13,587 nt of DNA, from the NCBI GenBank assembly GCA_011375465.1, contig DRZV01000020.1, positions 1-13,587 of the forward strand. Reading direction: 5' to 3'. Position numbers and translations under genes: made by a program. Shown here in pieces: positions 5,668 to 12,476 of the stretch (positions are counted from its first letter, which is position 1; every line of letters starts with the position of its first letter). The DNA is from Neomoorella mulderi (lineage in GTDB: Bacteria; Bacillota; DSM-521; Neomoorellales; Neomoorellaceae). The notes under the pieces were generated by a model. The model saw only the letters and a program-made list of their open reading frames with translations. It was not told the origin of the DNA and did not search any database.

Positions 5668-7734
5668 ATGGGAGCTACAGTCAAATCCCGGCCGGAGATC
5701 CAGACCATAGCCCTGGCAGGCAATCTTAATGTGGGTAAAACCTGTATATTCAACGCCCTCACCGGAGCCCGTCAGTATGTGGGGAACTGGCCGGGGGTGA
5801 CGGTGGAGAAGAAGGAAGGCCGTCTGATCCATGAAGGCCGTACCTATCATGTCATAGACCTGCCCGGGACCTACAGCTTGAGCGCCTATAGCGAGGATGA
5901 AGTCATAGCCCGCAATTATATACTTTTCGATAAGCCCCATGTGGTGATCAACGTGGTGGACGCCACCAACCTGGAGAGGAACCTGTACTTGACCACCCTC
6001 CTACTGGAAATGGGGGCCAACGTAGTCATGGCCCTCAACATGATGGACGAGGCCCAGCAGAGGAATATAGAGATAGACCCAAATCGCCTCTCCCAGCTCC
6101 TGGGGATTCCCGTGGTGCCCACCGTGGCCACCCGGAATCAGGGCATAAAGGAGCTAATCGCCAGGGCTGTGGAGCGGATGGCAGCCCCCAGTCCTGCACC
6201 TCTAAAGATAGATTACGGGAAGGATATAGAAGGGGAAATAGAGAAGCTCCAGGAGCTTATAGAAAAAACCCCTGTAATCAAGGACAGATATCCCTCTCGC
6301 TGGCTGGCTTTAAAGCTCCTCGAGGGGGATAGGAGGGTTATAGAGGAGATCAAGGAGATCAAATGGGATAAGAATGCGGAAAAGATCCTCATCCAGGCGG
6401 AAGAGAGCCGCAGATATTTGTCCGAACTATTGGGGGATGATCCCGAGACCTTGATAGTGGACCGCCGCTACGGGTTCATAGCTGGGCTGGTGCGGGAAGC
6501 GGTGAAAAAGAAGCCCGGGGTGGAAAAGCGCCTCACCCTATCCGACAAGATAGACGCCATAGTAACCCACCGGTATCTGGGGCTGCCCATTTTTCTGGTG
6601 GCCATGTGGGCAGTGTTCGAGCTGACCTTCCGGCTGGCAGAGCCTTTGAGCGAGTGGCTGGAGGAGGCCTTTGGATGGCTGGGGGAGGCCAGCGCCGGGT
6701 GGCTGGCCTCCATGGGAGCCCCGGAAATCTTGGCCTCTTTTGTGAAGGATGGCCTCTTCGGAGGGGTCGGGGCTGTCCTGGTGTTTATCCCCCCCATTTT
6801 TCTGCTGTTCTTCTTCATCTCCCTCCTGGAAGACAGCGGCTACATGGCCCGAGGCGCCTACGTCATGGATCGCATCATGCACTCTTTCGGCCTTCACGGA
6901 AAATCCTTTATCCCCATGCTGCTCGGCTTTGGCTGTAACGTCCCTGCTATAATGGCCACCAGGACCCTGGAAAACCGGAGCGACAGAATGATAACCATAT
7001 TGATAAATCCCCTTATGTCCTGCATGGCCAGGTTGCCGGTCTACCTGCTCTTCGCCATGACCTTTTTCCCCGAGCACACGGGTATAGTGGTGTTCTCCCT
7101 CTACCTGCTGGGCATTCTCCTGGCCATACTGATGGGCAGGCTTTTCCGGGCCCTCTTCTTTAAAGGAGAAGTGGCACCCTTTGTTATGGAGCTGCCCCCG
7201 TACCGCATGCCCACCGCCAAGAGCGTGCTTATCCACATGTGGGATCGGGGCAGCGCCTTTATCCGTAAGGCGGGAACCATAATCCTGGCGGTGGTCATCC
7301 TGGTATGGGCCCTGGCCAACCTCCCTGTGGGGGTGGAGTATGCCAGTGAAGAGAGCTGGCTGGGCCAGTTGGGCAGTGTTTTCGCCCCCCTGTTTCAGCC
7401 CGCGGGCTTCGGTCACTGGCAGGCTGCAGTAGCCCTGATCACCGGGATCCTGGCTAAAGAGGCGGTGGTGGGAACTCTGGGCGCAGTATACGGGGTAGGG
7501 GAGGAAAAGGCCCATGTGGGTATCCTGGAGAGCGGGCACTGGACACCCCTCAGCGCCTACGCCTTTCTGGTCATGACCCTCATCTATATACCCTGCGTGG
7601 CCACCATAGCGGTTATCCGGAGGGAGACCAATTCCTGGAAGTGGACCGCCTTTGCCGTGGCCTATACCTTGGTCCTGGGTTGGATCACGGCGGTGCTCAT
7701 CTATCAGGTGGGCCGTCTCCTGGGGTTTAGCTAG
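5668..7734 (+). CDS. feoB: FeoB ferrous iron transporter
   Basis: A 688-residue FeoB. The N-terminal cytosolic G domain shows G1 GNLNVGKT at 18-25, the G2 Thr in WPGVTVEKKEG, G3 DLPGTYS at 64-70 and G4 NMMD at 124-127. It is followed by the helical GDI-like spacer to about residue 280. The membrane half has the gate-like segments, including VFIPPIFLLFFFISLLEDSGYMARGAYVMDR, the conserved GFGCNVPAIMATRTLENRSDRM block with its cysteine, and LINPLMSCMARLPVYLLF. It imports Fe2+ across the cytoplasmic membrane in anaerobes. The gene is intact and of normal length. Its stop codon lies within the ribosome binding site (TAGGAGGG) of the next small gene, giving tight coupling. Confidence 0.97.
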   Translation: MGATVKSRPEIQTIALAGNLNVGKTCIFNALTGARQYVGNWPGVTVEKKEGRLIHEGRTYHVIDLPGTYSLSAYSEDEVIARNYILFDKPHVVINVVDATNLERNLYLTTLLLEMGANVVMALNMMDEAQQRNIEIDPNRLSQLLGIPVVPTVATRNQGIKELIARAVERMAAPSPAPLKIDYGKDIEGEIEKLQELIEKTPVIKDRYPSRWLALKLLEGDRRVIEEIKEIKWDKNAEKILIQAEESRRYLSELLGDDPETLIVDRRYGFIAGLVREAVKKKPGVEKRLTLSDKIDAIVTHRYLGLPIFLVAMWAVFELTFRLAEPLSEWLEEAFGWLGEASAGWLASMGAPEILASFVKDGLFGGVGAVLVFIPPIFLLFFFISLLEDSGYMARGAYVMDRIMHSFGLHGKSFIPMLLGFGCNVPAIMATRTLENRSDRMITILINPLMSCMARLPVYLLFAMTFFPEHTGIVVFSLYLLGILLAILMGRLFRALFFKGEVAPFVMELPPYRMPTAKSVLIHMWDRGSAFIRKAGTIILAVVILVWALANLPVGVEYASEESWLGQLGSVFAPLFQPAGFGHWQAAVALITGILAKEAVVGTLGAVYGVGEEKAHVGILESGHWTPLSAYAFLVMTLIYIPCVATIAVIRRETNSWKWTAFAVAYTLVLGWITAVLIYQVGRLLGFS

Positions 7735-7746
7735 GAGGGAGAGGTG

Positions 7747-7887
7747 ATGGAATGGGCCTTTATAATAGGGGTAGCCCTGGTGGGGATGGGGTTGCTCAGC
7801 TGGCAGGTGGCAAGCAACCTCAAGGAAGGCCGGTGCGCCGGATGCCCCTATACTAAACGGGGCCTTCGTAGAGAAGGCAAAAAATAG
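7747..7887 (+). CDS. FeoB-associated Cys-rich membrane peptide
   Basis: A 46-residue peptide directly after feoB, too short for many gene finders. Residues about 4-22 (WAFIIGVALVGMGLLSW) form one membrane helix. They are followed by a cytosolic tail with a Cys-Ala-Gly-Cys-Pro motif (Cys30 and Cys33) and a basic end. This matches the small FeoB-associated Cys-rich membrane proteins of Firmicutes, which may stand in for FeoC or bind metal near the FeoB pore; their role is not proven. GGAGG, overlapping the feoB stop, lies about nine bases before ATG 7747. A GTG immediately upstream (7744) is an alternative start that would add one residue. Confidence 0.82.
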   Translation: MEWAFIIGVALVGMGLLSWQVASNLKEGRCAGCPYTKRGLRREGKK

Positions 7888-7892
7888 ACCCG

Positions 7893-7920
7893 ATTAGGGG
7901 AGCGTCAAGACTCCCCTAAT
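7893..7920 (+). terminator. Strong hairpin after the feo operon, poor U tract
   Basis: ATTAGGGGAG at 7893-7902 pairs perfectly with CTCCCCTAAT at 7911-7920 around an eight-base loop. Only two T residues follow, so termination may be partial, or the hairpin may protect the feo mRNA end. On the other strand the stem is followed within a few bases by a run of six T residues (complement of 7879-7884), but no gene on that strand needs it. Confidence 0.5.
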
Positions 7921-7933
7921 TTGGGCATACATA

Positions 7934-7967
7934 TTGATAATGAGATTCGAGTTCTAAGGATTATCAA
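7934..7967. promoter_or_regulatory. Inverted repeat, possible iron-regulator operator
   Basis: TTGATAAT at 7934-7941 is repeated inverted as ATTATCAA at 7960-7967 with 18 bases between. The left half continues as GATAATGAGATTC, which resembles a Fur half-site. The pair sits 18-52 bases before the DUF2325 start. TTGATA could also act as a -35 element, but no good -10 lies at the right distance. A Fur- or DtxR-like operator is a guess from sequence and context. Confidence 0.4.
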
Positions 7968-7985
7968 AATCATAGGAGGGGGAAG

Positions 7986-8264
7986 ATGACCGTACTTATA
8001 GTGGGCGGTGACTATCTGGGCAAGATCCCCGAACGTCTGAAAGAGCTGGGCTTTTCCCAGATCCAGCATCTGTCCGGCCGCAAGGTAAACCATATTGAGG
8101 CGAAGCTTCCCCACTCAGTGGACGTGATTCTGGTGCTGGTGGACTACATCAATCATCCCCTGGCCTGCAAAATCAAAAGGGAAGCCCAGCGCAGAGGGGT
8201 CAAGGCCCTCTTCGCCCGCCGCTCCTGGTCCCACATATCCCAGGTTTTACAGAGGGCATGTTAG
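7986..8264 (+). CDS. DUF2325 domain protein
   Basis: A 92-residue protein that is essentially one DUF2325 domain. It has an N-terminal strand and Gly-rich turn (TVLIVGGDYLGKIPERLKELGF), a central strand with small residues (VDVILVLVDYINHPLACKIKREAQRRGVKALFARRSWSHI), and a C-terminal Cys. The fold looks Rossmann-like, and the family's function is unknown, although members recur near Feo and other iron genes in Clostridia. The ribosome binding site AGGAGGGGG at 7974-7982 is very strong. It starts a second transcription unit, 98 bases after the Cys-rich peptide and downstream of an inverted repeat, and is followed 31 bases later by the NifX-like gene. Confidence 0.85.
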   Translation: MTVLIVGGDYLGKIPERLKELGFSQIQHLSGRKVNHIEAKLPHSVDVILVLVDYINHPLACKIKREAQRRGVKALFARRSWSHISQVLQRAC

Positions 8265-8295
8265 ATAAAAATTTCGGGAAAGGAGGTGAAAACTT

Positions 8296-8679
8296 ATGGA
8301 AGGCAAGGTGGCCATCGCCGCCATGGGGCCCGACAAAGGGGCAGAGTTCTCCAGGCATTTCGCCACCGCCCCCTATTTCCTGATCTATGACCCCGCCAGC
8401 AAGGAGGTGGAGGCGGTGGAGAACAAGGCCCGGGAGATGCCCGCTGGCCGAGGCGCTGCCGCTGCCCAGCTCCTCATGGATAAGGGGGTCAAGGCGGTGG
8501 TGGTGGAACATATTGGCCCCAGACCCTTCAACATGCTCAAGGAAGCGGGGATAAAGGTATATCCCGGCCCCGAGATCTCGGTGGAGCAGATTTTAGAGGC
8601 CCTGGACAAGGGGCAGATGGCCGCACCCCTGGAGGCCCCTACGGAAAGCCTGGGCTCCGGAGAAGGTTGCGGCTGCTAG
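8296..8679 (+). CDS. NifX/NifB-type dinitrogenase iron-molybdenum cofactor domain protein
   Basis: A 127-residue protein with the small domain shared by NifX, NifY and the NifB C-terminus. Typical pieces are VAIAAMGPDKGAEFSRHFATAPYFLIYD with the conserved His21, then MPAGRGAAAAQLLMDKGVKAVVVEHIGPRPFNMLKEAGIKVYPGP. In nitrogen fixers the domain binds iron-sulfur or FeMo-co precursors. Stand-alone copies in non-fixing anaerobes are widespread and mostly uncharacterised. The C-terminal tail ends in Gly-Cys-Gly-Cys, a possible metal ligand added to the domain. Start is supported by the near-perfect ribosome binding site AAAGGAGGTGA ending a few bases before ATG 8296. No other nif gene is visible, so a general iron-sulfur or metal-carrier role beside feo is more likely than nitrogen fixation. 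Confidence 0.87.
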   Translation: MEGKVAIAAMGPDKGAEFSRHFATAPYFLIYDPASKEVEAVENKAREMPAGRGAAAAQLLMDKGVKAVVVEHIGPRPFNMLKEAGIKVYPGPEISVEQILEALDKGQMAAPLEAPTESLGSGEGCGC

Positions 8680-8690
8680 GACGGATGGAA

Positions 8691-8721
8691 GGCGGGGTGC
8701 CGGAGGCGTCCGGCACCCGCC
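8691..8721 (+). other. GC-rich hairpin between the NifX-like and chelatase genes
   Basis: GGCGGGGTGCCGGA (8691-8704) pairs with TCCGGCACCCGCC (8709-8721), with one bulged G and a four-base loop. No T run follows, so it is not a standard terminator. It may limit read-through or separate mRNA segments of different stability. Confidence 0.45.
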
Positions 8722-8742
8722 GACCGCAAAAGTGAAGATATT

Positions 8743-8752
8743 CAAGGAGGGG
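8743..8752 (+). promoter_or_regulatory. Ribosome binding site that fixes the chelatase start
   Basis: AAGGAGGGGG lies six bases before ATG 8759. A GTG at 8732 opens the same frame but would place this site inside the coding region and put charged residues ahead of the signal peptide, so ATG 8759 is preferred. Confidence 0.8.
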
Positions 8753-8758
8753 GACACC

Positions 8759-11188
8759 ATGGTGAGAAGGCGGAAAGCGCCTTTAGCTTTGGCAGTTCTG
8801 GCTTTGATCCTGTTTTCCCTTTTCCTCTGCCTCCCGGCTCCGGCCCAGGCCCAGGTGGAGGCAAAGCCGGGCATCCTGGTGGTGGCCCACGGCGCTAAAG
8901 ATCCTAAATGGTGCCAACCGGTGCAGCAGATGGTAGAGAAATTGAGAGGCCTATTCTTCTGCCCGGTGGAACTGGCCTTTTTGGAAGAAGCGGAGCCCAA
9001 TATAATCCAAGGGGTGGAAATCCTCAATTCCCAGGGGGTTAATCGCCTGATCGTGGTGCCCCTGTTCATATCCAGCCACTCCAACCATATAGAGGAGATC
9101 AAGTATATCCTGGGACTGCGGGGGACCCCGCCCGATCCGGAGGAAAAGCTAGAAAGGGCCCGCCCAGCCGGGGAAGTCATCCTCACTCCCGCTGTGGATG
9201 ACCATCCCCTTCTGGCCACCGCCTTGCTCAAGGCAGCTACTCCCCTGCTGACCCATCCTGATAAGGAAGTGCTGGTTCTGGCTGCCCATGGCAGCGATTC
9301 TCCTGAAGGTCAGAAGGGTTGGGAGAACAATTTCGCCTCTCTGGCTGATCAGCTCAAGATCCTGAGCGGGGGTAAAATCAAAGAGGTGAGGTATGGCTTT
9401 CTGTTCGAAAAGGCCTCTCCTTCCTTAGAGGAGGTTTTAGATCAGGTCATCAAAAAAGATGGCAGGAAGGCCGTTGTGATCCCGGTGATGGTCAGTGAAG
9501 GTTACTTCACCGACCGCAAGATTCCTGCAATTTTGCAGAAATTCCCCCAGGACAAATGGGTTTATCCGCCCGCCGGCCAGCGCTCCTTGTTGACCCTGGA
9601 TAGAGATATTGCCAGGATCATAGTGGAATGGAGGGCAGCCAATGAGCTGGGGCCCGCACCCCAGATAGGGGAGGTAAAGCTCAATCTGGACAAGGCCTAT
9701 GCCTTGGGTAAGAAATGGCCCTGCTGCGCCCTGGCCTGGCGGGTGGCCGGTTTGGCCCTGCCTCGCCTCTTCGGCAGCCAGGTGGATCCCCAGGATCTGC
9801 GGGTGATCTCCTTCCTGCCCCCAGAAGCCGGTTCCAGGCCGGTGATGGAAGCCGTGTCCGCTGAGGTGCGCTACATAGGCAGGTGGAAGGAGGTACAACC
9901 CTCCAGCCCCGTCTTTTTCCTGACCAACCGGCGGACGGGCCAGACCCTTTTGGTTCACGCCCGACCGGAACTCTTTGGCGGGGATGATTTCTTCGCCCTG
10001 CGCAACCGGGTGGTGGCAGGTCAGGCCCGGCCTGAAGATCAGGCTCAGCTGCAGAGAAGGCTTTTATCCTTGCTGGAAAACCTCCTCACCCGGACCCAGG
10101 ACAGCTTCGCCCTGGTGGAGTTGGAGCCCCTGCAGGTGAAGGTGGGGCAGGAGCTGCGGGTCCTCTCTTATCCGGAGCTGGCTTGGGAGGAGGACAAGAT
10201 CTGCGTGTGCCGCACCTTCCTCTATCAAGGCCTGAAGCTGGCCCTCCAGCGCTTGGGGGTGGAGGGTGCCCCGGTTCAGGGGACTTTCAGGGTGGAGACC
10301 AAAGTGGGAACCCCTTGTGCAGCAGAATTATTAGAAGAGCTGGCTGGCAAGGATAATTTCCAGCAGCTGGGGCCTAAGCGGCCTCCCTTGCCTGAAGATT
10401 TTTATCTCAAAGTTGTCGACCAGAAGGGCCGGAGCGTGACGGTAAAGCTGGACGATCGCCTCTTGCCGGAAGAGTTCTTCGCCTTGCGGGAGAAGATGAA
10501 GGCTAAAACCGCTACCCCGGAGGAGGCCCTGCGCTTCGTGAATTTGAGGAACAGCTTTATCCTGATGCTCCTCACCCAGCCCCAAGTCTATCTCCTTGAG
10601 GAGGAGCCCTCAATAAGGTTCCTGGATATAGAGGGGCACTGGGCAGAAGGGGTGGTGAAGATCCTGGCGGAGAGGGGCATAATCTCCGGCTATCCCGACG
10701 GCACCTTCAGGCCCGAGGAGACCCTCACCCGGGCGGAGGCCGCTTCCCTTCTGGCTAGAGCTTTAGGTCTCCCTCCCGGCGATGATTCCTCCCTTGGATA
10801 TTTCCTGGACAAGGAGGAGATCCCCCTCTGGGCCAGGGGGGCGGTGGCAGCTTGCACCCGCGAAGCCCAACGCCTCGGCTACAAGGTGGAAGAATTGAAA
10901 TACTTCCGACCTTTTCAGGCTACCACCCGAGCGGAGCTGGTGGTGGTCCTGGCCTATGGAGCCAAGGCTCAGGGAGCAGTTCCGGTATTTCCCCAGATAG
11001 CCTTTAAGGATCAGGGGGAGATACCTTCCTGGGCCCAAGAGGGGGTTGCCCTAGGAGCGGAGATGGGCCTGATCTCCGGCTATCCGGATGGCACCTTCAG
11101 GCCCGAGCAGCCCGTGACCCGGGCCGAGGCAGCTTCCATGATATTGCGGCTGCTGAACTTGGTGGAAAAGGCGACCAAGGCTGCTTGA
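8759..11188 (+). CDS. Secreted S-layer-anchored protein with two CbiX chelatase domains and a duplicated middle module
   Basis: An 809-residue exported protein. Residues 1-31 are a signal peptide (MVRRRK, hydrophobic core, probable cleavage after Ala-Gln-Ala). Residues about 38-150 are a CbiX/sirohydrochlorin-chelatase domain with VVAHG (His44), FLEEAEPNI and FISSHSNHIEE (His107, His110). Residues about 170-290 are a second copy keeping AAHGSD (His177) but with VSEGYF where the first copy has the second His pair, so only the first half looks catalytic, as in long CbiX proteins. Residues about 310-450 and 475-610 are two related modules (see findings), with Cys322/Cys323 and Cys482/Cys484 near their starts. 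Residues about 619-797 hold three SLH domains, the first and third with SGYPDGTFRPE, which bind cell wall polymer. Class II chelatases place Co, Ni or Fe in tetrapyrroles in the cytosol; export and wall anchoring are atypical. Metal and substrate are unknown. Confidence 0.85.
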   Translation: MVRRRKAPLALAVLALILFSLFLCLPAPAQAQVEAKPGILVVAHGAKDPKWCQPVQQMVEKLRGLFFCPVELAFLEEAEPNIIQGVEILNSQGVNRLIVVPLFISSHSNHIEEIKYILGLRGTPPDPEEKLERARPAGEVILTPAVDDHPLLATALLKAATPLLTHPDKEVLVLAAHGSDSPEGQKGWENNFASLADQLKILSGGKIKEVRYGFLFEKASPSLEEVLDQVIKKDGRKAVVIPVMVSEGYFTDRKIPAILQKFPQDKWVYPPAGQRSLLTLDRDIARIIVEWRAANELGPAPQIGEVKLNLDKAYALGKKWPCCALAWRVAGLALPRLFGSQVDPQDLRVISFLPPEAGSRPVMEAVSAEVRYIGRWKEVQPSSPVFFLTNRRTGQTLLVHARPELFGGDDFFALRNRVVAGQARPEDQAQLQRRLLSLLENLLTRTQDSFALVELEPLQVKVGQELRVLSYPELAWEEDKICVCRTFLYQGLKLALQRLGVEGAPVQGTFRVETKVGTPCAAELLEELAGKDNFQQLGPKRPPLPEDFYLKVVDQKGRSVTVKLDDRLLPEEFFALREKMKAKTATPEEALRFVNLRNSFILMLLTQPQVYLLEEEPSIRFLDIEGHWAEGVVKILAERGIISGYPDGTFRPEETLTRAEAASLLARALGLPPGDDSSLGYFLDKEEIPLWARGAVAACTREAQRLGYKVEELKYFRPFQATTRAELVVVLAYGAKAQGAVPVFPQIAFKDQGEIPSWAQEGVALGAEMGLISGYPDGTFRPEQPVTRAEAASMILRLLNLVEKATKAA
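10682..11107 (+). repeat. Near-identical DNA repeat in SLH domains 1 and 3
   Basis: Bases 10682-10717 and 11072-11107 differ at only a few positions and encode the ISGYPDGTFRPE core of SLH domains 1 and 3. SLH domain 2 lacks this motif. The similarity at DNA level suggests recent duplication or gene conversion, or strong codon constraint. Confidence 0.6.
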
Positions 11189-11196
11189 GGATAAGT

Positions 11197-11221
11197 GGGT
11201 GGGGGTAAAGTCCTCCCGCCC
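11197..11221 (+). terminator. Weak hairpin after the chelatase gene
   Basis: GGGTGGG at 11197-11203 pairs with CCCGCCC at 11215-11221 (one G-T pair) around an 11-base loop. It is followed by TATTT, only a minimal T tract. It could be a leaky terminator before the binding-protein gene. Confidence 0.35.
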
Positions 11222-11254
11222 TATTTAACTAAAAATTCTATGGAGGCAAGAGGT

Positions 11255-12351
11255 ATGGGTTGGTTTAAAAAGGGGATGCCTCTAATCGCCGTTTTTATAT
11301 TTTTTTTTTTTATATTTTTTTTATAGTTCTATTCTTTTTAACGGCGGTGCGGAGCCCCTCCTCAGCATGTTTCTCGAGAGAAAATTACCGTAGTGGACCA
11401 AATGGGGAGAACTGTAGAAGTGCCTAAAAAAGTGGAGCGTATAGTTGTCCTCCAGATGCCCTTCCCTTCGATAATATACGCCTTAGACGGCAGCGGTAAA
11501 AGGGTGGTGGGCATGCATCCCACAGCCAAGAAAGCCCTGGAGGAAGGCATTTTGGCGGAGCTGGCTCCTGAATACAAGGAAGTTTCCACCGCTTTCGTCA
11601 AAGAGGGTTTTAAAGTAAATATCGAAGAGCTGATCAAGCTCAAGCCCGATGTGGTGTTTCAATGGGATACGGAACCGGAAGAGATAGACAAGATAGAGAG
11701 GGCAGGAATACCAGTAGTGGCTCTTCACGTGCGGGGCACCACGTTGGAGGACGTAGAGGGATGGTCGTATAATGGGCAAGATATTAGGTCGAGAGGATCG
11801 GGCCCAACAGTTCATCGATTATCATCGCCGGGTATACGAAGAGATAAAGGCTAAGACCGCCTCTATCCCTGAAGATAAAAAACCCCGCGTCCTCTACCTG
11901 TATAACGAAAAACTGAGGGTGGCAGGCAGGGGAACTCCCATGGACTTCTGGATTTAACTTACAGGGGCCAAGAATGTGGCCCAGGAGGTCTCCTGGTTTG
12001 GGGAGGTTTCCATGGAGCAGATAATGGCTTGGAATCCTGAGATCATTTACATTCGGAAATTTCACCGACCTGCAGCCAGAAGACCTATATGAAAACCGGA
12101 TCAAGGGTCAGGATTGGAGCCAAATCTCAGCAGTGAAAAACCGGAGGGTTTACAAAATCCCCTTGGTGGGATACCGCTGGGACCCTCCTTCTGCGGAATG
12201 GCCTTTGATGTGGAGATGGGCAGCTCAGAAGCAGCATCCAGAGCTCTTTAATTATTATTCCATGCTGGACAAGCTGCGCCGCTTCTGCCACACTTTCTAT
12301 AATTACCAGCTCAGTGAGGAGAGGGCCAAGAAACTTTTAAGAATGGATTAG
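11255..12351 (+). pseudogene. Broken iron-chelate/corrinoid ABC transporter binding lipoprotein (BtuF/FepB type)
   Basis: GGAGG at 11242-11246 and ATG 11255 start a lipoprotein (MGWFKKGMPLIAVFIF). The frame is then disturbed within a long T-rich tract (11291-11323). The intermediate frame reads LFFLTA, and a shift at GCGGTGC (11343-11349) restores Cys-Gly-Ala-Pro-Pro, completing a perfect lipobox. The main frame resumes with ITVVDQMGRTVEVPKKVERIVVL, the hallmark start of class III binding proteins, to about 11760. There it shifts to MGKILGREDRAQQFIDYH. An in-frame TAA at 11955-11957 interrupts FWI/LTGAKNVAQEVSWFG, and a last shift near 12054 leads to FTDLQPEDLYENRIKGQDW up to the stop at 12351. 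Correcting the shifts gives about 364 residues. Such proteins deliver siderophore, heme or cobalamin to a FecCD/BtuC permease, which follows. As read, it cannot make a working protein. Confidence 0.85.
11291..11323 (+). repeat. T-rich tract inside the signal peptide of the broken binding protein
   Basis: Two long T runs (12 at 11300-11311 and 8 at 11315-11322) separated by ATA lie inside the signal sequence coding region. Such runs are prone to slippage in replication and in sequencing, and a one-base change here shifts the frame. No GC hairpin precedes it, so it is not a terminator. Confidence 0.7.
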
Positions 12352-12362
12352 GGGGAAGATAC

Positions 12363-12476
12363 TTGCTGGGTCGCAAAAAGCATCTATTCCTGTCTTTCTT
12401 GTTCCTGTCTTTCTTGGTAATCCTTTCTTTGGCGGCCATGTCGGGGAGCCTTTTTGTAGGCCGTTATTCCTTTTAG
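12363..12476 (+). pseudogene. Truncated FecCD-type iron-chelate ABC permease (N-terminus only)
   Basis: From TTG 12363, with GGGGGA about eight bases upstream, the frame encodes a short basic start (LLGRKKH), one hydrophobic helix (LFLSFLFLSFLVILSLAAMSGSLFVGRYSF) and then TAG at 12474. The stretch LSLAAMSGSLFVGRYSF matches the end of the first membrane helix of FecCD/BtuC permeases, where Gly-Arg-Tyr is typical. The gene follows the binding protein by 11 bases, as expected for this transporter, but only about 37 of some 330 residues remain. The DNA changes to AT-rich sequence exactly here, so the rest of the permease, and any ATPase, was lost or displaced. Confidence 0.65.

Noticed and set aside
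5074..5940. Open frame (288 codons) on the - strand across both feoA genes
   Set aside because: It runs through the Fur-box region and three well-supported + strand genes; the product is His- and Pro-rich without a domain.
6538..7539. Long open frame (333 codons) on the - strand inside feoB
   Set aside because: It is a shadow of feoB: the + strand frame has all FeoB motifs, and the antisense product is low in hydrophobic segments, rich in Gly, Gln and His, and matches nothing I recognise.
8732..8758. Upstream GTG start for the chelatase protein
   Set aside because: The only good ribosome binding site lies downstream of it and in front of ATG 8759, and the longer form would spoil the signal peptide.
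11189..11254. Cobalamin riboswitch before the BtuF-like gene
   Set aside because: The gap is too short and I see no B12-box-like sequence.
11291..11323. T-rich tract as an intrinsic terminator
   Set aside because: No GC-rich hairpin precedes it, and it lies within the signal peptide coding region of the binding protein.
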